The notes under the pieces were generated by a model. It did no database searches. It was not told where the DNA came from and saw only the letters and a list, made by a program, of their open reading frames with translations. From an uncultured Selenomonadaceae bacterium (GTDB lineage: Bacteria; Bacillota; Negativicutes; Selenomonadales; Selenomonadaceae), in assembly GCA_905234175.1 (NCBI GenBank), contig CAJOGX010000002.1, positions 1 through 64,000 of the forward strand: a stretch of DNA of 64,000 nt, given 5' to 3'. The number at the start of each line of letters is the position of its first letter. Position 1 is the stretch's first letter. Shown here piece by piece: positions 54,354 to 63,008 of the stretch. The translations under genes were made by a program, and so were the position numbers.

Positions 54354-55433
54354 ATGGATATTTTAATTTCCGGCTACTACGGCTCGAAAAACGGCGGCGA
54401 TGAGGCAATGCTTGCGGCCATGCTCGAAGTTCTGCGCGAGGAGGGCGGCGAGATTAGCGCTACCGTCATTTCGCTGAACCCTGAGTACACCAGAAAGCGC
54501 CACCACGTTGACGCCGTGCCCTGGCTGGACGTTTGGACGATTATCAAAAAAATTCGTGCGGCTGATTTGCTGATTAGCGGCGGCGGGAGTCTCCTGCAAA
54601 ACGTCACCAGCCGCCGCTCTTTGTATTATTATCTCGGAATTATTTTTCTGGCAAAAATTTTCGGCTGCAAAGTCATGCTCTACGCGCAGGGCATTGGTCC
54701 TATCAAAGGCGCGCTGGCTAAGTGGTTGATGAATTTTATTTTGAACCGCGTTGACCTGATTACCGTCCGCGACCACGGCTCACTTGAGGAACTTGAGCGC
54801 TTAAAAATTACGCGCCCGAAAATTTTCTGTACCGCCGACCCAGTTTTAGCGATTAAGCCGGTTTCTCTCGACGCCGGTAAAAAAATTCTTGCCCGCCACG
54901 CGCTGAAAAAATCCGGCAGGCTGATTGGCGTATCCGTCCGCCGCTGGATTGACTGGCAGAACTGTCAGAGTGCCCTCGCGCAGGCGCTGGATAAACTCGC
55001 TGGCGAAGCTGGCGCGCAGATTATTTTTATTCCAATGCAGTTCCCGAACGACATCAAGGCGGCTGAATCTATCGCCGCGCTCATGAAAAATCCCGCCGCC
55101 GTGCTCGAAGAAGAATTTTCTACCGCCGAAATTTTGAGCCTCGTCGGAAATATGGACGTGCTGATTGCAATTCGCCTGCACGCGCTGATTTTCGCCGGCG
55201 TCATGAGCGTGCCAATGCTTGGAATTTCCTACGACCCGAAGATTGACAGATTTTTGGACTCGATTGGCGAAAAACCGATTGGCAGTTTGTCAGACGTGAC
55301 GGCTGAAAAAATTTTCGACGCAGTTATAAAAAAACTTGACGCGAAAAATTTCCACGACGAATCGCTCCTGCAAAACCTGCGCGAACTGGCACTGCAAAAC
55401 GCGCGGCTTGCGCTGGAACTTCTCGAAAAATAA
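54354..55433 (+). CDS. csaB: Polysaccharide pyruvyl transferase CsaB
   Basis: CsaB adds ketal pyruvate to a cell-wall polysaccharide, which lets SLH-domain proteins bind. The 359-residue protein has ILISGYYGSKNGGDEAML at its start, LLISGGGSLLQN, LYAQGIGP and the C-terminal AIRLHALIFAGVMSVPMLGISYDPKI. It lies 5 nt after the DUF5693 gene, with AAAGGAG about 14 nt upstream of its ATG. Its presence suggests SLH-based anchoring of the outer envelope. Confidence 0.92.
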   Translation: MDILISGYYGSKNGGDEAMLAAMLEVLREEGGEISATVISLNPEYTRKRHHVDAVPWLDVWTIIKKIRAADLLISGGGSLLQNVTSRRSLYYYLGIIFLAKIFGCKVMLYAQGIGPIKGALAKWLMNFILNRVDLITVRDHGSLEELERLKITRPKIFCTADPVLAIKPVSLDAGKKILARHALKKSGRLIGVSVRRWIDWQNCQSALAQALDKLAGEAGAQIIFIPMQFPNDIKAAESIAALMKNPAAVLEEEFSTAEILSLVGNMDVLIAIRLHALIFAGVMSVPMLGISYDPKIDRFLDSIGEKPIGSLSDVTAEKIFDAVIKKLDAKNFHDESLLQNLRELALQNARLALELLEK

Positions 55434-55448
55434 ATTGGAGGCTTAAAA

Positions 55449-57086
55449 ATGCTGGACGAAATTGTCCTCATTAACAAGAAAGAATTCTTTTTGAACGAAG
55501 AAAATCTGGGCGAAGTCAACGAAAAAATTGGCGAGGAACTTACGCAGAACAAGGCAACGCGCAAGGAAGCGCTGCTGGCGGAACTTTTACTCGAAGAAAA
55601 TTTCATGCGGCTGAAAAAATTCGCCGGAACTGAAAGTGCCCGCGTCCTTGTACGGAAAAAATTTTTTGGCGGGCTCCTGCTGGAAATGCACGCGGCGGGC
55701 AAAGAGTTCAATCCGCTGGTTGAGGTTACCGACTTCGACGAGGAAGACGAAGACCATTACCGCACGATAATTCTTAAGGCGAACCGCGCGAAAATGGGCT
55801 ACGCGCAGAAAAGCGGCGAAAATATCGTCACGATTAGCGTCCACGAATCCGGCAGTAAACAAATTTACCACACGCTGGCGGGAATGGTGCTCGGCGTGAT
55901 TGTCGGCGCGCTCATGAAGGCATTTCTGGCGCCGGAGCTTGTTAACGCCTTCGACAGCACGGTCGTGGAAAGTTTCCGCACGATTTTCCTGAACGCGCTG
56001 AACATGATGATTGCGCCGGTAATTTTTTTCAGCGTCATAAGCGGCGTGACGAGCATTACGAACGCGGCGGACGTTGGCAGAATCGGCGGCAAGCTCCTCG
56101 GCATTTACACTTTCACGACGCTGGTTGCCTCGTTTCTGAGCGTGGCGATTGGCTTTTTTATTTTCAGCGGCGAAGTTCCGCAGTTGGGTACGGCGAGCGC
56201 TGACGCAAAGGAAGGCAATTCGTTTTCGCTGCTGGGAATGTTCGTCGGGCTCGTGCCGAAAAATTTAGTTGATCCGATAGTAAACGGCGAAATGCTACAA
56301 ATAATTTTCGTGGCGGTCTTCTTCGGAATCTGCATAAATTCGCTGGGCAGCAAAGTAAAAATCCTGCACGAATTTATAAACGCGATGAACTCTTTCTGCC
56401 TGAAAATGGTCTCGATGATTGTTGCGTTTATCCCGTTTATCGCGTTCCTGTCAATGGCGTCGCTGATTTTCCACGTCGGGCTTGACTCGGTGCTAATGCT
56501 CGGCGAACTCGTCGCGGGACAGCTTTTCGGCAGTCTGCTAATGGTCGGCGTCTACGCGCTGCTGATTTTTGTCATAGGAAGAATGAGCCCGCTGCCGTTC
56601 CTCAGGAAAATTCCGTCGTTCGTGCCGGTGCCGCTTTCAACCAGCTCCTCCAACGCGACGATGCCTTTCACGCTGAGATTTTGCACGGAAAAAATGGGAA
56701 TTTCTGAAAAGCTGTCGTCTTTTTCGATACCAATCGGCGCGACGGTCAACATGGACGGCGGCTGTTTCTACCTGTCAATAGCGAGCATAATGCTGGCGCG
56801 AATGTACGGCGTCGAGCTGAATTTCGACGTGCTGTTCACGATTTTCGTAACGGTCGTGGCGCTGTCGATTGGCGCGCCTGGCGTTCCTGGCGGAGCGTTC
56901 GTGTGCCTTGCGTCGATTGTCGTCGCGCTGGGACTTCCTAAGGAAGCAACGGCGGTCGTGCTGGGCATTGACCCGATTTGCTCCATGCTGCGCGCAACTT
57001 TGAACTCCGTCGGCGACATTGCGGCAACTACTTCCCTCGCCTCCAACGAAAATCTGATTGACAAAAAAGTTTACGCCGCCGCTTAA
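55449..57086 (+). CDS. Dicarboxylate/amino acid symporter with extra N-terminal domain
   Basis: Residues ~140-545 are a DAACS/GltP-family symporter with eight or so membrane segments: ALNMMIAPVIFFSVISGVTS, the Ser-rich loop PLSTSSSNATMPFT, PIGATVNMDGG and GAPGVPGGAF. Residues 1-138 form a soluble, acidic domain not found in GltP. Its EALLAELLLEENFMRL stretch faintly resembles the N box of GHKL ATPases. The ATG has GGAGG. It starts 15 nt after csaB. A regulatory input domain is inferred; its ligand is unknown. Confidence 0.85.
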   Translation: MLDEIVLINKKEFFLNEENLGEVNEKIGEELTQNKATRKEALLAELLLEENFMRLKKFAGTESARVLVRKKFFGGLLLEMHAAGKEFNPLVEVTDFDEEDEDHYRTIILKANRAKMGYAQKSGENIVTISVHESGSKQIYHTLAGMVLGVIVGALMKAFLAPELVNAFDSTVVESFRTIFLNALNMMIAPVIFFSVISGVTSITNAADVGRIGGKLLGIYTFTTLVASFLSVAIGFFIFSGEVPQLGTASADAKEGNSFSLLGMFVGLVPKNLVDPIVNGEMLQIIFVAVFFGICINSLGSKVKILHEFINAMNSFCLKMVSMIVAFIPFIAFLSMASLIFHVGLDSVLMLGELVAGQLFGSLLMVGVYALLIFVIGRMSPLPFLRKIPSFVPVPLSTSSSNATMPFTLRFCTEKMGISEKLSSFSIPIGATVNMDGGCFYLSIASIMLARMYGVELNFDVLFTIFVTVVALSIGAPGVPGGAFVCLASIVVALGLPKEATAVVLGIDPICSMLRATLNSVGDIAATTSLASNENLIDKKVYAAA

Positions 57087-57140
57087 CATTTTTCAAATCT
57101 CGACGTATAATTTTTAGAAAGCTTGAAGGGAGTTTTAAAA

Positions 57141-57371
57141 ATGGCAGATGAAAAAATTTTGAAGGAAGAAATTCTCAACGACGACGAACTCGATCACGTG
57201 GCGGGCGGCACTTACCATGAAAGCGCGGACGACGCTAAAAAGTTCAAGGAGCTCGGCGTCACGATTAAAGACAACGGCGGAATTATTAACAAAAACCAAT
57301 ATTTTATCGGCGACACCGAAGTTACGCGCGAAACGGCCTGGGCGCACGTCGAAAGCCAGCTAAAAAAATAA
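57141..57371 (+). CDS. Orphan double-glycine leader peptide, 76 aa
   Basis: A 76-residue peptide with a bacteriocin-type leader: MADEKILKEEILNDDELDHVAGG, with the LNDDELDHVAGG stretch before the Gly-Gly cleavage site at about residue 23. The remaining ~53 residues are hydrophilic, contain no Cys and end in Lys-Lys. ATG 57141 has GGGAG, and a terminator follows. No modification enzyme or ABC peptidase is in the window. It could be an unmodified bacteriocin, a signalling peptide, or a substrate of enzymes encoded elsewhere. Confidence 0.7.
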   Translation: MADEKILKEEILNDDELDHVAGGTYHESADDAKKFKELGVTIKDNGGIINKNQYFIGDTEVTRETAWAHVESQLKK

Positions 57372-57396
57372 TTTAATTCACCACCAAAATAAAACG

Positions 57397-57440
57397 GCGG
57401 GCATTGGAGACTAAAAATCTTCGGTGCCCGCTATTTATTT
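57397..57440 (+). terminator. Terminator of the leader-peptide gene
   Basis: GCGGGCATTG (57397-57406) pairs with CGGTGCCCGC (57422-57431), allowing a wobble, followed by TATTTATTTT. It separates the peptide gene from phoH. Confidence 0.7.
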
Positions 57441-57482
57441 TGCGCGAAATGGTGTAAAATGTTCGCAGGAGGCGATTATTTT

Positions 57483-58439
57483 TTGACGACGAAAAAAATT
57501 GAGTTCAGGGATTTTGAGGAGACCCGCGCGATTTTGGGCGAGCGCGACGAAATTTTACAGACGCTGGACGAAAAATTTAACTGCCGGATTGTCAGTCGTG
57601 GAAATTTTATCGAACTGCATGGCGATTTTTCTGAAGTCGACCGCGCGGCTAAGGTTATCGACGAGCTGAAAAATCTGCACCGCAACGGCAGTCCCGTCAC
57701 GCTGAACGACGTTGCCGCCGCGATAAAAATTATCCGCAGTCCGCGCGCTGACGACCTTCACAAAATTTTCGGCGAAACGGTTATCGTCACCGCGAACGGC
57801 AAGCACATTCGCGCCAAAAGTCTCGGTCAGCAGAATTATCTCGACGCGCTGAAAAATCACGTGATAACCTTTGGCGTCGGGCCCGCCGGTACCGGCAAAA
57901 CTTTTCTGGCGGTTGCGATGGCGGCGTACTATCTGCGTCTTCGCGAAGTCAAAAAAATTATTCTGACGCGCCCCGCTGTCGAGGCTGGCGAACGACTCGG
58001 CTTTCTGCCTGGCGATTTGCAGGAAAAAGTTGACCCGTACCTCCGCCCGCTCTATGACGCCCTGCAGGAAATCTGGGGCTACGACATGTACCAGAAATTT
58101 TTTTCGCGCGGGATAATCGAAATTGCGCCGCTCGCCTATATGCGCGGCAGGACGCTCAGCGACGCCTTCATAATTTTGGACGAGGCGCAGAATACTACCA
58201 GCCGCCAGATGAAAATGTTTCTGACGCGGCTCGGTTTCGGTTCGCGCATGGCCGTCACCGGCGATTTGAGCCAAATTGACCTTCCGCACGGCGTCAAATC
58301 CGGTCTCGCTGAAGCCGTCGAAATTCTCAAAGATGTGCGCGGCGTCGGCATCGTTGAACTCGATTCGACTGACGTTGTGCGCCACGACGTTGTTGCAAAA
58401 ATTATTGAGGCGTGGGAAAAATATGAACACTACGATTAA
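57483..58439 (+). CDS. phoH: PhoH family ATPase
   Basis: PhoH is a cytosolic ATPase linked to RNA metabolism and often encoded with ybeY. The 318-residue protein has an N-terminal KH-like part, Walker A GVGPAGTGKTFLAVAMA (about 125-141), LTRPAVEAGERLGFLPGDLQEKVDPYLRPL split over 160-190, and Walker B FIILDEAQNTT. TTG 57483 lies 9 bases after AGGAGG; an ATG eight codons earlier would contain that site. The stop is 17 bp inside ybeY. Confidence 0.92.
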   Translation: MTTKKIEFRDFEETRAILGERDEILQTLDEKFNCRIVSRGNFIELHGDFSEVDRAAKVIDELKNLHRNGSPVTLNDVAAAIKIIRSPRADDLHKIFGETVIVTANGKHIRAKSLGQQNYLDALKNHVITFGVGPAGTGKTFLAVAMAAYYLRLREVKKIILTRPAVEAGERLGFLPGDLQEKVDPYLRPLYDALQEIWGYDMYQKFFSRGIIEIAPLAYMRGRTLSDAFIILDEAQNTTSRQMKMFLTRLGFGSRMAVTGDLSQIDLPHGVKSGLAEAVEILKDVRGVGIVELDSTDVVRHDVVAKIIEAWEKYEHYD

Positions 58440-58884
58440 CTTTGAGCCGGAAACTTTGCGCGTCGAAGAAAAAATTCTGGCGGAAATTCTGCGCGCGGCG
58501 GACGTTGTCGGCAAACTCTACGACTGCGAAAATTCCGAGCTTAGCATTACGCTGACCAACGACGAAACCATTCACGCGCTGAATAAAAAATTTCGCGGGA
58601 TTGACCGGCCGACTGACGTGCTGTCTTTCGCGTTCCGTGAGAGCGACGAGCCGGAAATTTTCGGCGAAACCGTTGACGTGCTGGGCGACATAATTATTTC
58701 CGTTGAGCGCGCGCAACTTCAGGCGGAAGAGTTCGGGCATTCGTTCCTGCGCGAAATTATTTTTCTGGAAGTGCACGGGCTTTTACACCTTTTGGGCTAC
58801 GACCACATTGAAGACGCCGACAGAATCGAAATGGAGGCTGAACAAAATTTCGTCATGGCGGAGCTGAAAATTGGGAGGGACTGA
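58423..58884 (+). CDS. ybeY: Endoribonuclease YbeY
   Basis: YbeY is a zinc-dependent RNase for 16S rRNA 3' maturation and ribosome quality control. The 153-residue protein has LNKKFRGIDRPTDVLSFAF and the metal motif EVHGLLHLLGYDH (HxxxHxxxxxH). The ATG lies 17 bp inside the phoH end, so translation is coupled. era follows after one base. The phoH-ybeY-era order is a conserved ribosome-maturation operon. Confidence 0.95.
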   Translation: MNTTINFEPETLRVEEKILAEILRAADVVGKLYDCENSELSITLTNDETIHALNKKFRGIDRPTDVLSFAFRESDEPEIFGETVDVLGDIIISVERAQLQAEEFGHSFLREIIFLEVHGLLHLLGYDHIEDADRIEMEAEQNFVMAELKIGRD

Positions 58885-58885
58885 A

Positions 58886-59770
58886 TTGAAATCTGGATTT
58901 ATCGCGGTAATCGGGCGGCCGAACGTCGGCAAGTCGACGCTGATTAACAAAATCATCGGGCAGAAAATCGCAATCATGTCGGACAAGCCGCAGACGACGC
59001 GCAGCCGCATTCAATGCATACTGACGCAGGACGACGCGCAGATAATTTTCCTCGACACGCCAGGCATCCACAAGCCAAAACTGAAACTCGGCGAGTACAT
59101 GCTCAAGGCGGCGGAGGGAACGCTGAAGGAAGTCGACGCAATTTTCTTCGTGACAGACGCGACGGAAAAATTTGGCGGCGGCGAAAAATATATTCTTGAG
59201 CGGCTCAGTTCGACGACGCAGCCGGTAATTTTAGTGATAAACAAAATCGATTTGCTGACGCGCGAGGAAATTTTGCCGATAATCGCGGCGTATTCGGAGC
59301 GGTACAGCTTCGCGGCGACGGTACCGATAAGCGCGAGCGACGGCACGAACGTGGACGCGCTGATAGCTGAGGCGAAAAAATTTCTGCCGGAGGGACCGAA
59401 ATATTATCCGGCGGACATGGTAACCGACCAGCCGGAGCGTTTGATAATCGCCGAGCTGATTCGCGAAAAAATTTTGCACGTGACGGAAGACGAAATCCCG
59501 CACGCGGTAGCGGTAGACCTCGAAGAAGTCACGGCGCGGCGCGCAGATTTGACGTACATTCGCGCGACGATTTACGTGGAGCGGGACTCTCAGAAACGAA
59601 TTTTGATTGGCAGGGAAGGCAGTTTGCTCAAAGGCGTTGGACAGGCGGCGCGGCCGGAAATTGAAATGCTGCTTGGCACGAAAGTTTTCCTGGACCTGTG
59701 GGTTAAAGTCAAGCGCGACTGGCGCAATTCTGCCGGAGCGATTCAAAGTTTCGGGCTGGGCGACGGCTGA
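58886..59770 (+). CDS. era: GTPase Era
   Basis: Era is a GTPase that assists 30S assembly by binding the 16S rRNA 3' end. The 294-residue protein has G1 GRPNVGKSTL, G2/G3 with DKPQTTRSRI and DTPGIHKP, G4 NKID, and a C-terminal KH domain (IGREGSLLKGVGQAARPEIEMLLG). TTG 58886 has GGGAGG at good spacing. It shares one base with the next gene (TGATG). Confidence 0.96.
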   Translation: MKSGFIAVIGRPNVGKSTLINKIIGQKIAIMSDKPQTTRSRIQCILTQDDAQIIFLDTPGIHKPKLKLGEYMLKAAEGTLKEVDAIFFVTDATEKFGGGEKYILERLSSTTQPVILVINKIDLLTREEILPIIAAYSERYSFAATVPISASDGTNVDALIAEAKKFLPEGPKYYPADMVTDQPERLIIAELIREKILHVTEDEIPHAVAVDLEEVTARRADLTYIRATIYVERDSQKRILIGREGSLLKGVGQAARPEIEMLLGTKVFLDLWVKVKRDWRNSAGAIQSFGLGDG

Positions 59771-60153
59771 TGAAATATTTTCTGCTGCCGTTCGTCGCGT
59801 GGATAGTTTCGGGCTCGCTGAAATTTTTAGTCAATGAAATTCGCTACGGCAAAGGGCGCGCGTTGATTGGCTACGGCGGACTTCCGAGCACGCACGCCAC
59901 GATAATTTCTTCCGCAGTTTTTTTCTGCGGCTTCAGCGAAGGATTTTTCACGCCGACGTTTACACTGGGCTTGAGCGTGCTTTTACTGTTTGTCATGGAC
60001 GCTCACGGCCTGCGGCGGAAAATTGGAACGCACGCGGAAATTTTGAACCGGCTACAGCGTGAAACATTTCTGCGCGAAAGAATGGGGCACAGCTGGCTGG
60101 AAATTTTCTGCGGAATAATTTTAGGCGCGGCGCTCGGATTTATTTTTTCGTGA
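59770..60153 (+). CDS. Divergent PAP2 family membrane protein (DUF212)
   Basis: A 127-residue membrane protein resembling YuiD. The signature GYGGLPSTHATIISSAVFFCG and MDAHGLRRKIGTHAEILN is that of the divergent PAP2 / DUF212 family; three hydrophobic segments are visible. The phosphatase active site is altered compared with classical PAP2, so the reaction is uncertain. Its ATG overlaps the era stop. Confidence 0.85.
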   Translation: MKYFLLPFVAWIVSGSLKFLVNEIRYGKGRALIGYGGLPSTHATIISSAVFFCGFSEGFFTPTFTLGLSVLLLFVMDAHGLRRKIGTHAEILNRLQRETFLRERMGHSWLEIFCGIILGAALGFIFS

Positions 60154-60174
60154 CGCCGAAAGGGGCGGCTGATT

Positions 60175-60795
60175 TTGAAACTGAAAGGCAAAGAAAAAAA
60201 ATTCACGCAGCGGGTCTCGGAATGGTTTCTGAACGGCTTGATTGTGCTCGTGCCGCCCGCGATTACGATTTTCGTCGTCATGTGGATTCTGAATATCACC
60301 GAAGGGCAGCTCGGCAGAATTATCAACGAGCACCTGCACACGAACATTCCTGGCATTGGAATTATTTCGATTGCGCTGACGATTCTGATTGTCGGCCTGG
60401 TGACGGGCAATATTTTCGCGAAAAAAATAATCGAGCTCTGCGAACTGCTGCTCGACAAAATTCCGGTCGTGAAATTCATTTACAGTTCCGTGAAACAATT
60501 TTCCACGGCGATATTCGCGTCGAACTCGGCGTTCAAACACGTGGTGCTCGTGCCGTACCAGAAATCTTACGTCATGGGGTTTCTGCTGACGAACGTACCG
60601 AACGCAGTGCGTGAAAAAATCGGCGTCGACTACGTGTGCGTTTACGTGCCATGGAGCCTGAACATGACGGCGGGAATGAATTTATTCGTGCGGCGGCAGG
60701 ATTTAGTTTTCGTGAACATACCGCCGGAAGACGCGCTGCAGTTCATCTTGACGGCGGGCACCAACGCGAAAAATGCCGCGAAAAAAATTAAGTGA
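60175..60795 (+). CDS. DUF502 membrane protein
   Basis: A 206-residue protein of the DUF502 family. Two membrane segments (about 18-38, 62-80) and the family motifs LNGLIVLVPPAITIFV, IPVVKFIYSSVKQFS and VPWSLNMTAGMNLFV are visible. The start is TTG 60175 with a GGGGCGG site. It lies between DUF212 and recO in one operon. Function unknown. Confidence 0.85.
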   Translation: MKLKGKEKKFTQRVSEWFLNGLIVLVPPAITIFVVMWILNITEGQLGRIINEHLHTNIPGIGIISIALTILIVGLVTGNIFAKKIIELCELLLDKIPVVKFIYSSVKQFSTAIFASNSAFKHVVLVPYQKSYVMGFLLTNVPNAVREKIGVDYVCVYVPWSLNMTAGMNLFVRRQDLVFVNIPPEDALQFILTAGTNAKNAAKKIK

Positions 60796-60806
60796 CGGAG
60801 AAATTT

Positions 60807-61547
60807 ATGCGGAGTTATAAAATTGACGGCGTGATTCTGCGCACGAACGATTTCGGCGACGCTAACAGGGTCGTGACGGTTTACACGAAGTCGCGCGGGA
60901 AACTTGAGCTGAATGCATACGGCGTCCGGCGCTCAAAAAGTCCGATGTCCGGCGCTTTGCAGATGTTCAACCACATTTCTGCGGAGGTCAGCCGCGGCGC
61001 GCAGGTCGACACGATACGCGAAGCCGACGTGATAAATTTTTACAGCAACCTGACGGCGGAGCTGGAACGGATTGGCTACGCGTCGATTTTTTTTGAAACG
61101 GTAAACCGAATGACGCTGCCGAATTTCCCTGAAGCCGGCGTTTACGAACTGCTTGTGAAAAGTTTGCCGGCGCTCGACAGGCGGAATGCGCGAATTGCCT
61201 CGCTGATTGGCGTGGGGCAGTTCATGGAATTTAGCGGCGTGCAGCTGAGCTACTTCCACTGCGTGAACTGCGGCGTGCAGATTGAGGGCGACGCGGCGAT
61301 AAGTTTGACGCACGGCGGCGCAGTTTGCATGGAGTGCGTCGACGAGATCAGCGGCGACCTTGAGCCGTACCCTGAAAATCTGCGTGAAACGTTCGGGAAA
61401 ATTTTAAACTTCGACTGGCGGGAGGATACGAAACTGAATTTCAGCCAGCGGCAGGTAGATTCGGCGGAAGGAATTTTGTGGCGTTACGTGCAGTCCGTCC
61501 TCGGCAAAGAATTAAACGCTGTAAAATTTTTGAAAAGCTTGAGCTAA
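60807..61547 (+). CDS. recO: DNA repair protein RecO
   Basis: RecO loads RecA on single-stranded DNA with RecR. The 246-residue protein begins with an OB-fold (SYKIDGVILRTNDFGDANRVVTVYTKSRGKLELNAYGVRRSKS in parts) and has a zinc site CVNCG...CMEC in the helical C-terminal half. ATG 60807 has GGAG; a GTG five codons earlier overlaps DUF502. The era-recO link is common. It is the last gene before repeat copy E. Confidence 0.92.
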   Translation: MRSYKIDGVILRTNDFGDANRVVTVYTKSRGKLELNAYGVRRSKSPMSGALQMFNHISAEVSRGAQVDTIREADVINFYSNLTAELERIGYASIFFETVNRMTLPNFPEAGVYELLVKSLPALDRRNARIASLIGVGQFMEFSGVQLSYFHCVNCGVQIEGDAAISLTHGGAVCMECVDEISGDLEPYPENLRETFGKILNFDWREDTKLNFSQRQVDSAEGILWRYVQSVLGKELNAVKFLKSLS

Positions 61548-61570
61548 AAAATTTCTATGCAATAAAAAGT

Positions 61571-61681
61571 GGCCGCCCTGCAAATTCGACGAATAGGAGG
61601 ATTTGCTACGGCGGCCTGTGAGCGTCGGTCACGTGATGTGACCGCAGCGAACGAGCTTTCTTTGGCGGCACAAAGAAAGTA
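61571..61681 (+). repeat. Three-hairpin repeat, copy E, with nested mini-element
   Basis: Located between the convergent recO and ftsZ genes. Hairpin 1 keeps the stem GGCCGCC/GGCGGCC but its ATGGAC loop is replaced by the 30-bp mini-element (61578-61607). Hairpin 2 is CGGTCAC/GTGACCG with loop GTGAT, and hairpin 3 pairs CTTTCTTTG with CAAAGAAAG. It is closest to copy A; hairpin 2 differs from A at two paired positions. Confidence 0.85.
61578..61607. repeat. 30-bp palindromic mini-element, copy 3
   Basis: It begins CTGCAAATTC and ends GGATTTGCT and differs from copy 1 (216-245) at only two positions near the centre. It sits exactly in the loop of hairpin 1 of repeat copy E, replacing the ATGGAC loop seen in the other four copies. 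Confidence 0.8.
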
Positions 61682-61689
61682 TGATTCCT

Positions 61690-62892
61690 TTAATTCATCC
61701 ACGGCGGCAGGTCGATTAAACCCTTGCCGTCTTTCTGAAGATTTTTCGGTTCCTGTAATGGCTGCTGTTGCGGCTGCGGAGGAGGAGGAGGAGCCTGCCT
61801 TTGCACGTTAGGATTATTTCCGTAGCCGCCGAAATTCGGCAAGCCCTTACCGCCTGGGAACTGCGAAATAAACGGCGACTGAATTGACTGCGGCGGCTGC
61901 ATTTGCTGGGGCTGCGGCTGATAAGTTTCCGCCTCGCCGTGGAAGCGCGTCGCGATAATCGTCACGCGAACCGTGTCGCCCAAAGATTCGTCGATTGACA
62001 TTCCCCACATGATTTCCGCCTCGGAGTCCGCCGATTCCTGAATTGTCACGGACGCCTCGTTGACTTCGAGCATTGACAGATTTTCGTTCGCGCCCATGAT
62101 ATTTATCAAAACGCTGTGCGCGCCCTGAATCGTCGTTTCGAGCAGTGGCGATTCGATAGCCGCCTTCGCCGCGTTGATTGGCGCCTTTTCGCCCGACGCC
62201 TCGCCGATACCGATAAGCGCCGCGCCCGAATTGCTCATAATCGTCTGTACGTCCGCGAAGTCCAGGTTGACGATTCCAGGCATGGTTATCAGATAGGAAA
62301 TACCCTGCACGCTCTGGCGGAGAATGTCGTCGGCAATGCTGAACGCCTTCGTTACGGGCATTTTTTTATCAGCGACCTGAAGGAGCCGGTCATTCGGAAT
62401 TGTAATAATCGTGTCGACAGCGCGCCGGAGATTTTCAATTCCAATGTCGGCATTTTTTTTGCGGCGTGGACCTTCAAAGCTGAACGGGCGGGTAACGACG
62501 CCAACCGTCAGCGCGCCAACTTCGCGGGCAATCGAGGCGATAACCGGCGCCGCGCCAGTGCCAGTGCCGCCGCCCATTCCCGCCGTGATAAAAACCATAT
62601 CCGCGCCGTCGAGCGCCTTTTGAATATCGTCGCGGCTTTCCTGCGCCGCCTTTTCGCCAATTTCCGGCCGTGCGCCCGCGCCGAGTCCTTTCGTAAGTTT
62701 TTCGCCAATCCTCATGCGTTTGGGAGCCTGCGAGTTCAAAAGTGCCTGCGCGTCCGTATTCACCGCAATAAACTCAACGCCTTCCAGCCCCAGCGAAATC
62801 ATTCGATTCACCGCGTTGCTCCCGCCGCCGCCCACGCCTATCACTTTGATTTTTGCGAGCTGATTCAAGCCCGTGTCGTCAATTTCAAACAC
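61690..62892 (-). CDS. ftsZ: Cell division GTPase FtsZ
   Basis: FtsZ polymerises into the division ring. From GTG 62892 (GGGGGATGG site) the protein has 400 residues: [12 protein letters not shown] at the start, the tubulin signature [10 protein letters not shown], and NLDFADV. A Gln/Pro-rich linker (about 320-385) leads to the C-terminal peptide [10 protein letters not shown], which binds FtsA or SepF. Longer in-frame upstream reading adds poorly conserved residues. sbp and DUF881 precede it. Confidence 0.95.
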   Translation of the reverse strand: MFEIDDTGLNQLAKIKVIGVGGGGSNAVNRMISLGLEGVEFIAVNTDAQALLNSQAPKRMRIGEKLTKGLGAGARPEIGEKAAQESRDDIQKALDGADMVFITAGMGGGTGTGAAPVIASIAREVGALTVGVVTRPFSFEGPRRKKNADIGIENLRRAVDTIITIPNDRLLQVADKKMPVTKAFSIADDILRQSVQGISYLITMPGIVNLDFADVQTIMSNSGAALIGIGEASGEKAPINAAKAAIESPLLETTIQGAHSVLINIMGANENLSMLEVNEASVTIQESADSEAEIMWGMSIDESLGDTVRVTIIATRFHGEAETYQPQPQQMQPPQSIQSPFISQFPGGKGLPNFGGYGNNPNVQRQAPPPPPQPQQQPLQEPKNLQKDGKGLIDLPPWMN

Positions 62893-63008
62893 GTTTCCAT
62901 CCCCCACATCCAATTTTATATCTAAAATCACTTGAATTTCAGTTTCCAAAGTGCCAGCCACATTTTACTATAAATTTTCATTTTAGGCTATAGCGGGCGA
63001 AAAATTTT

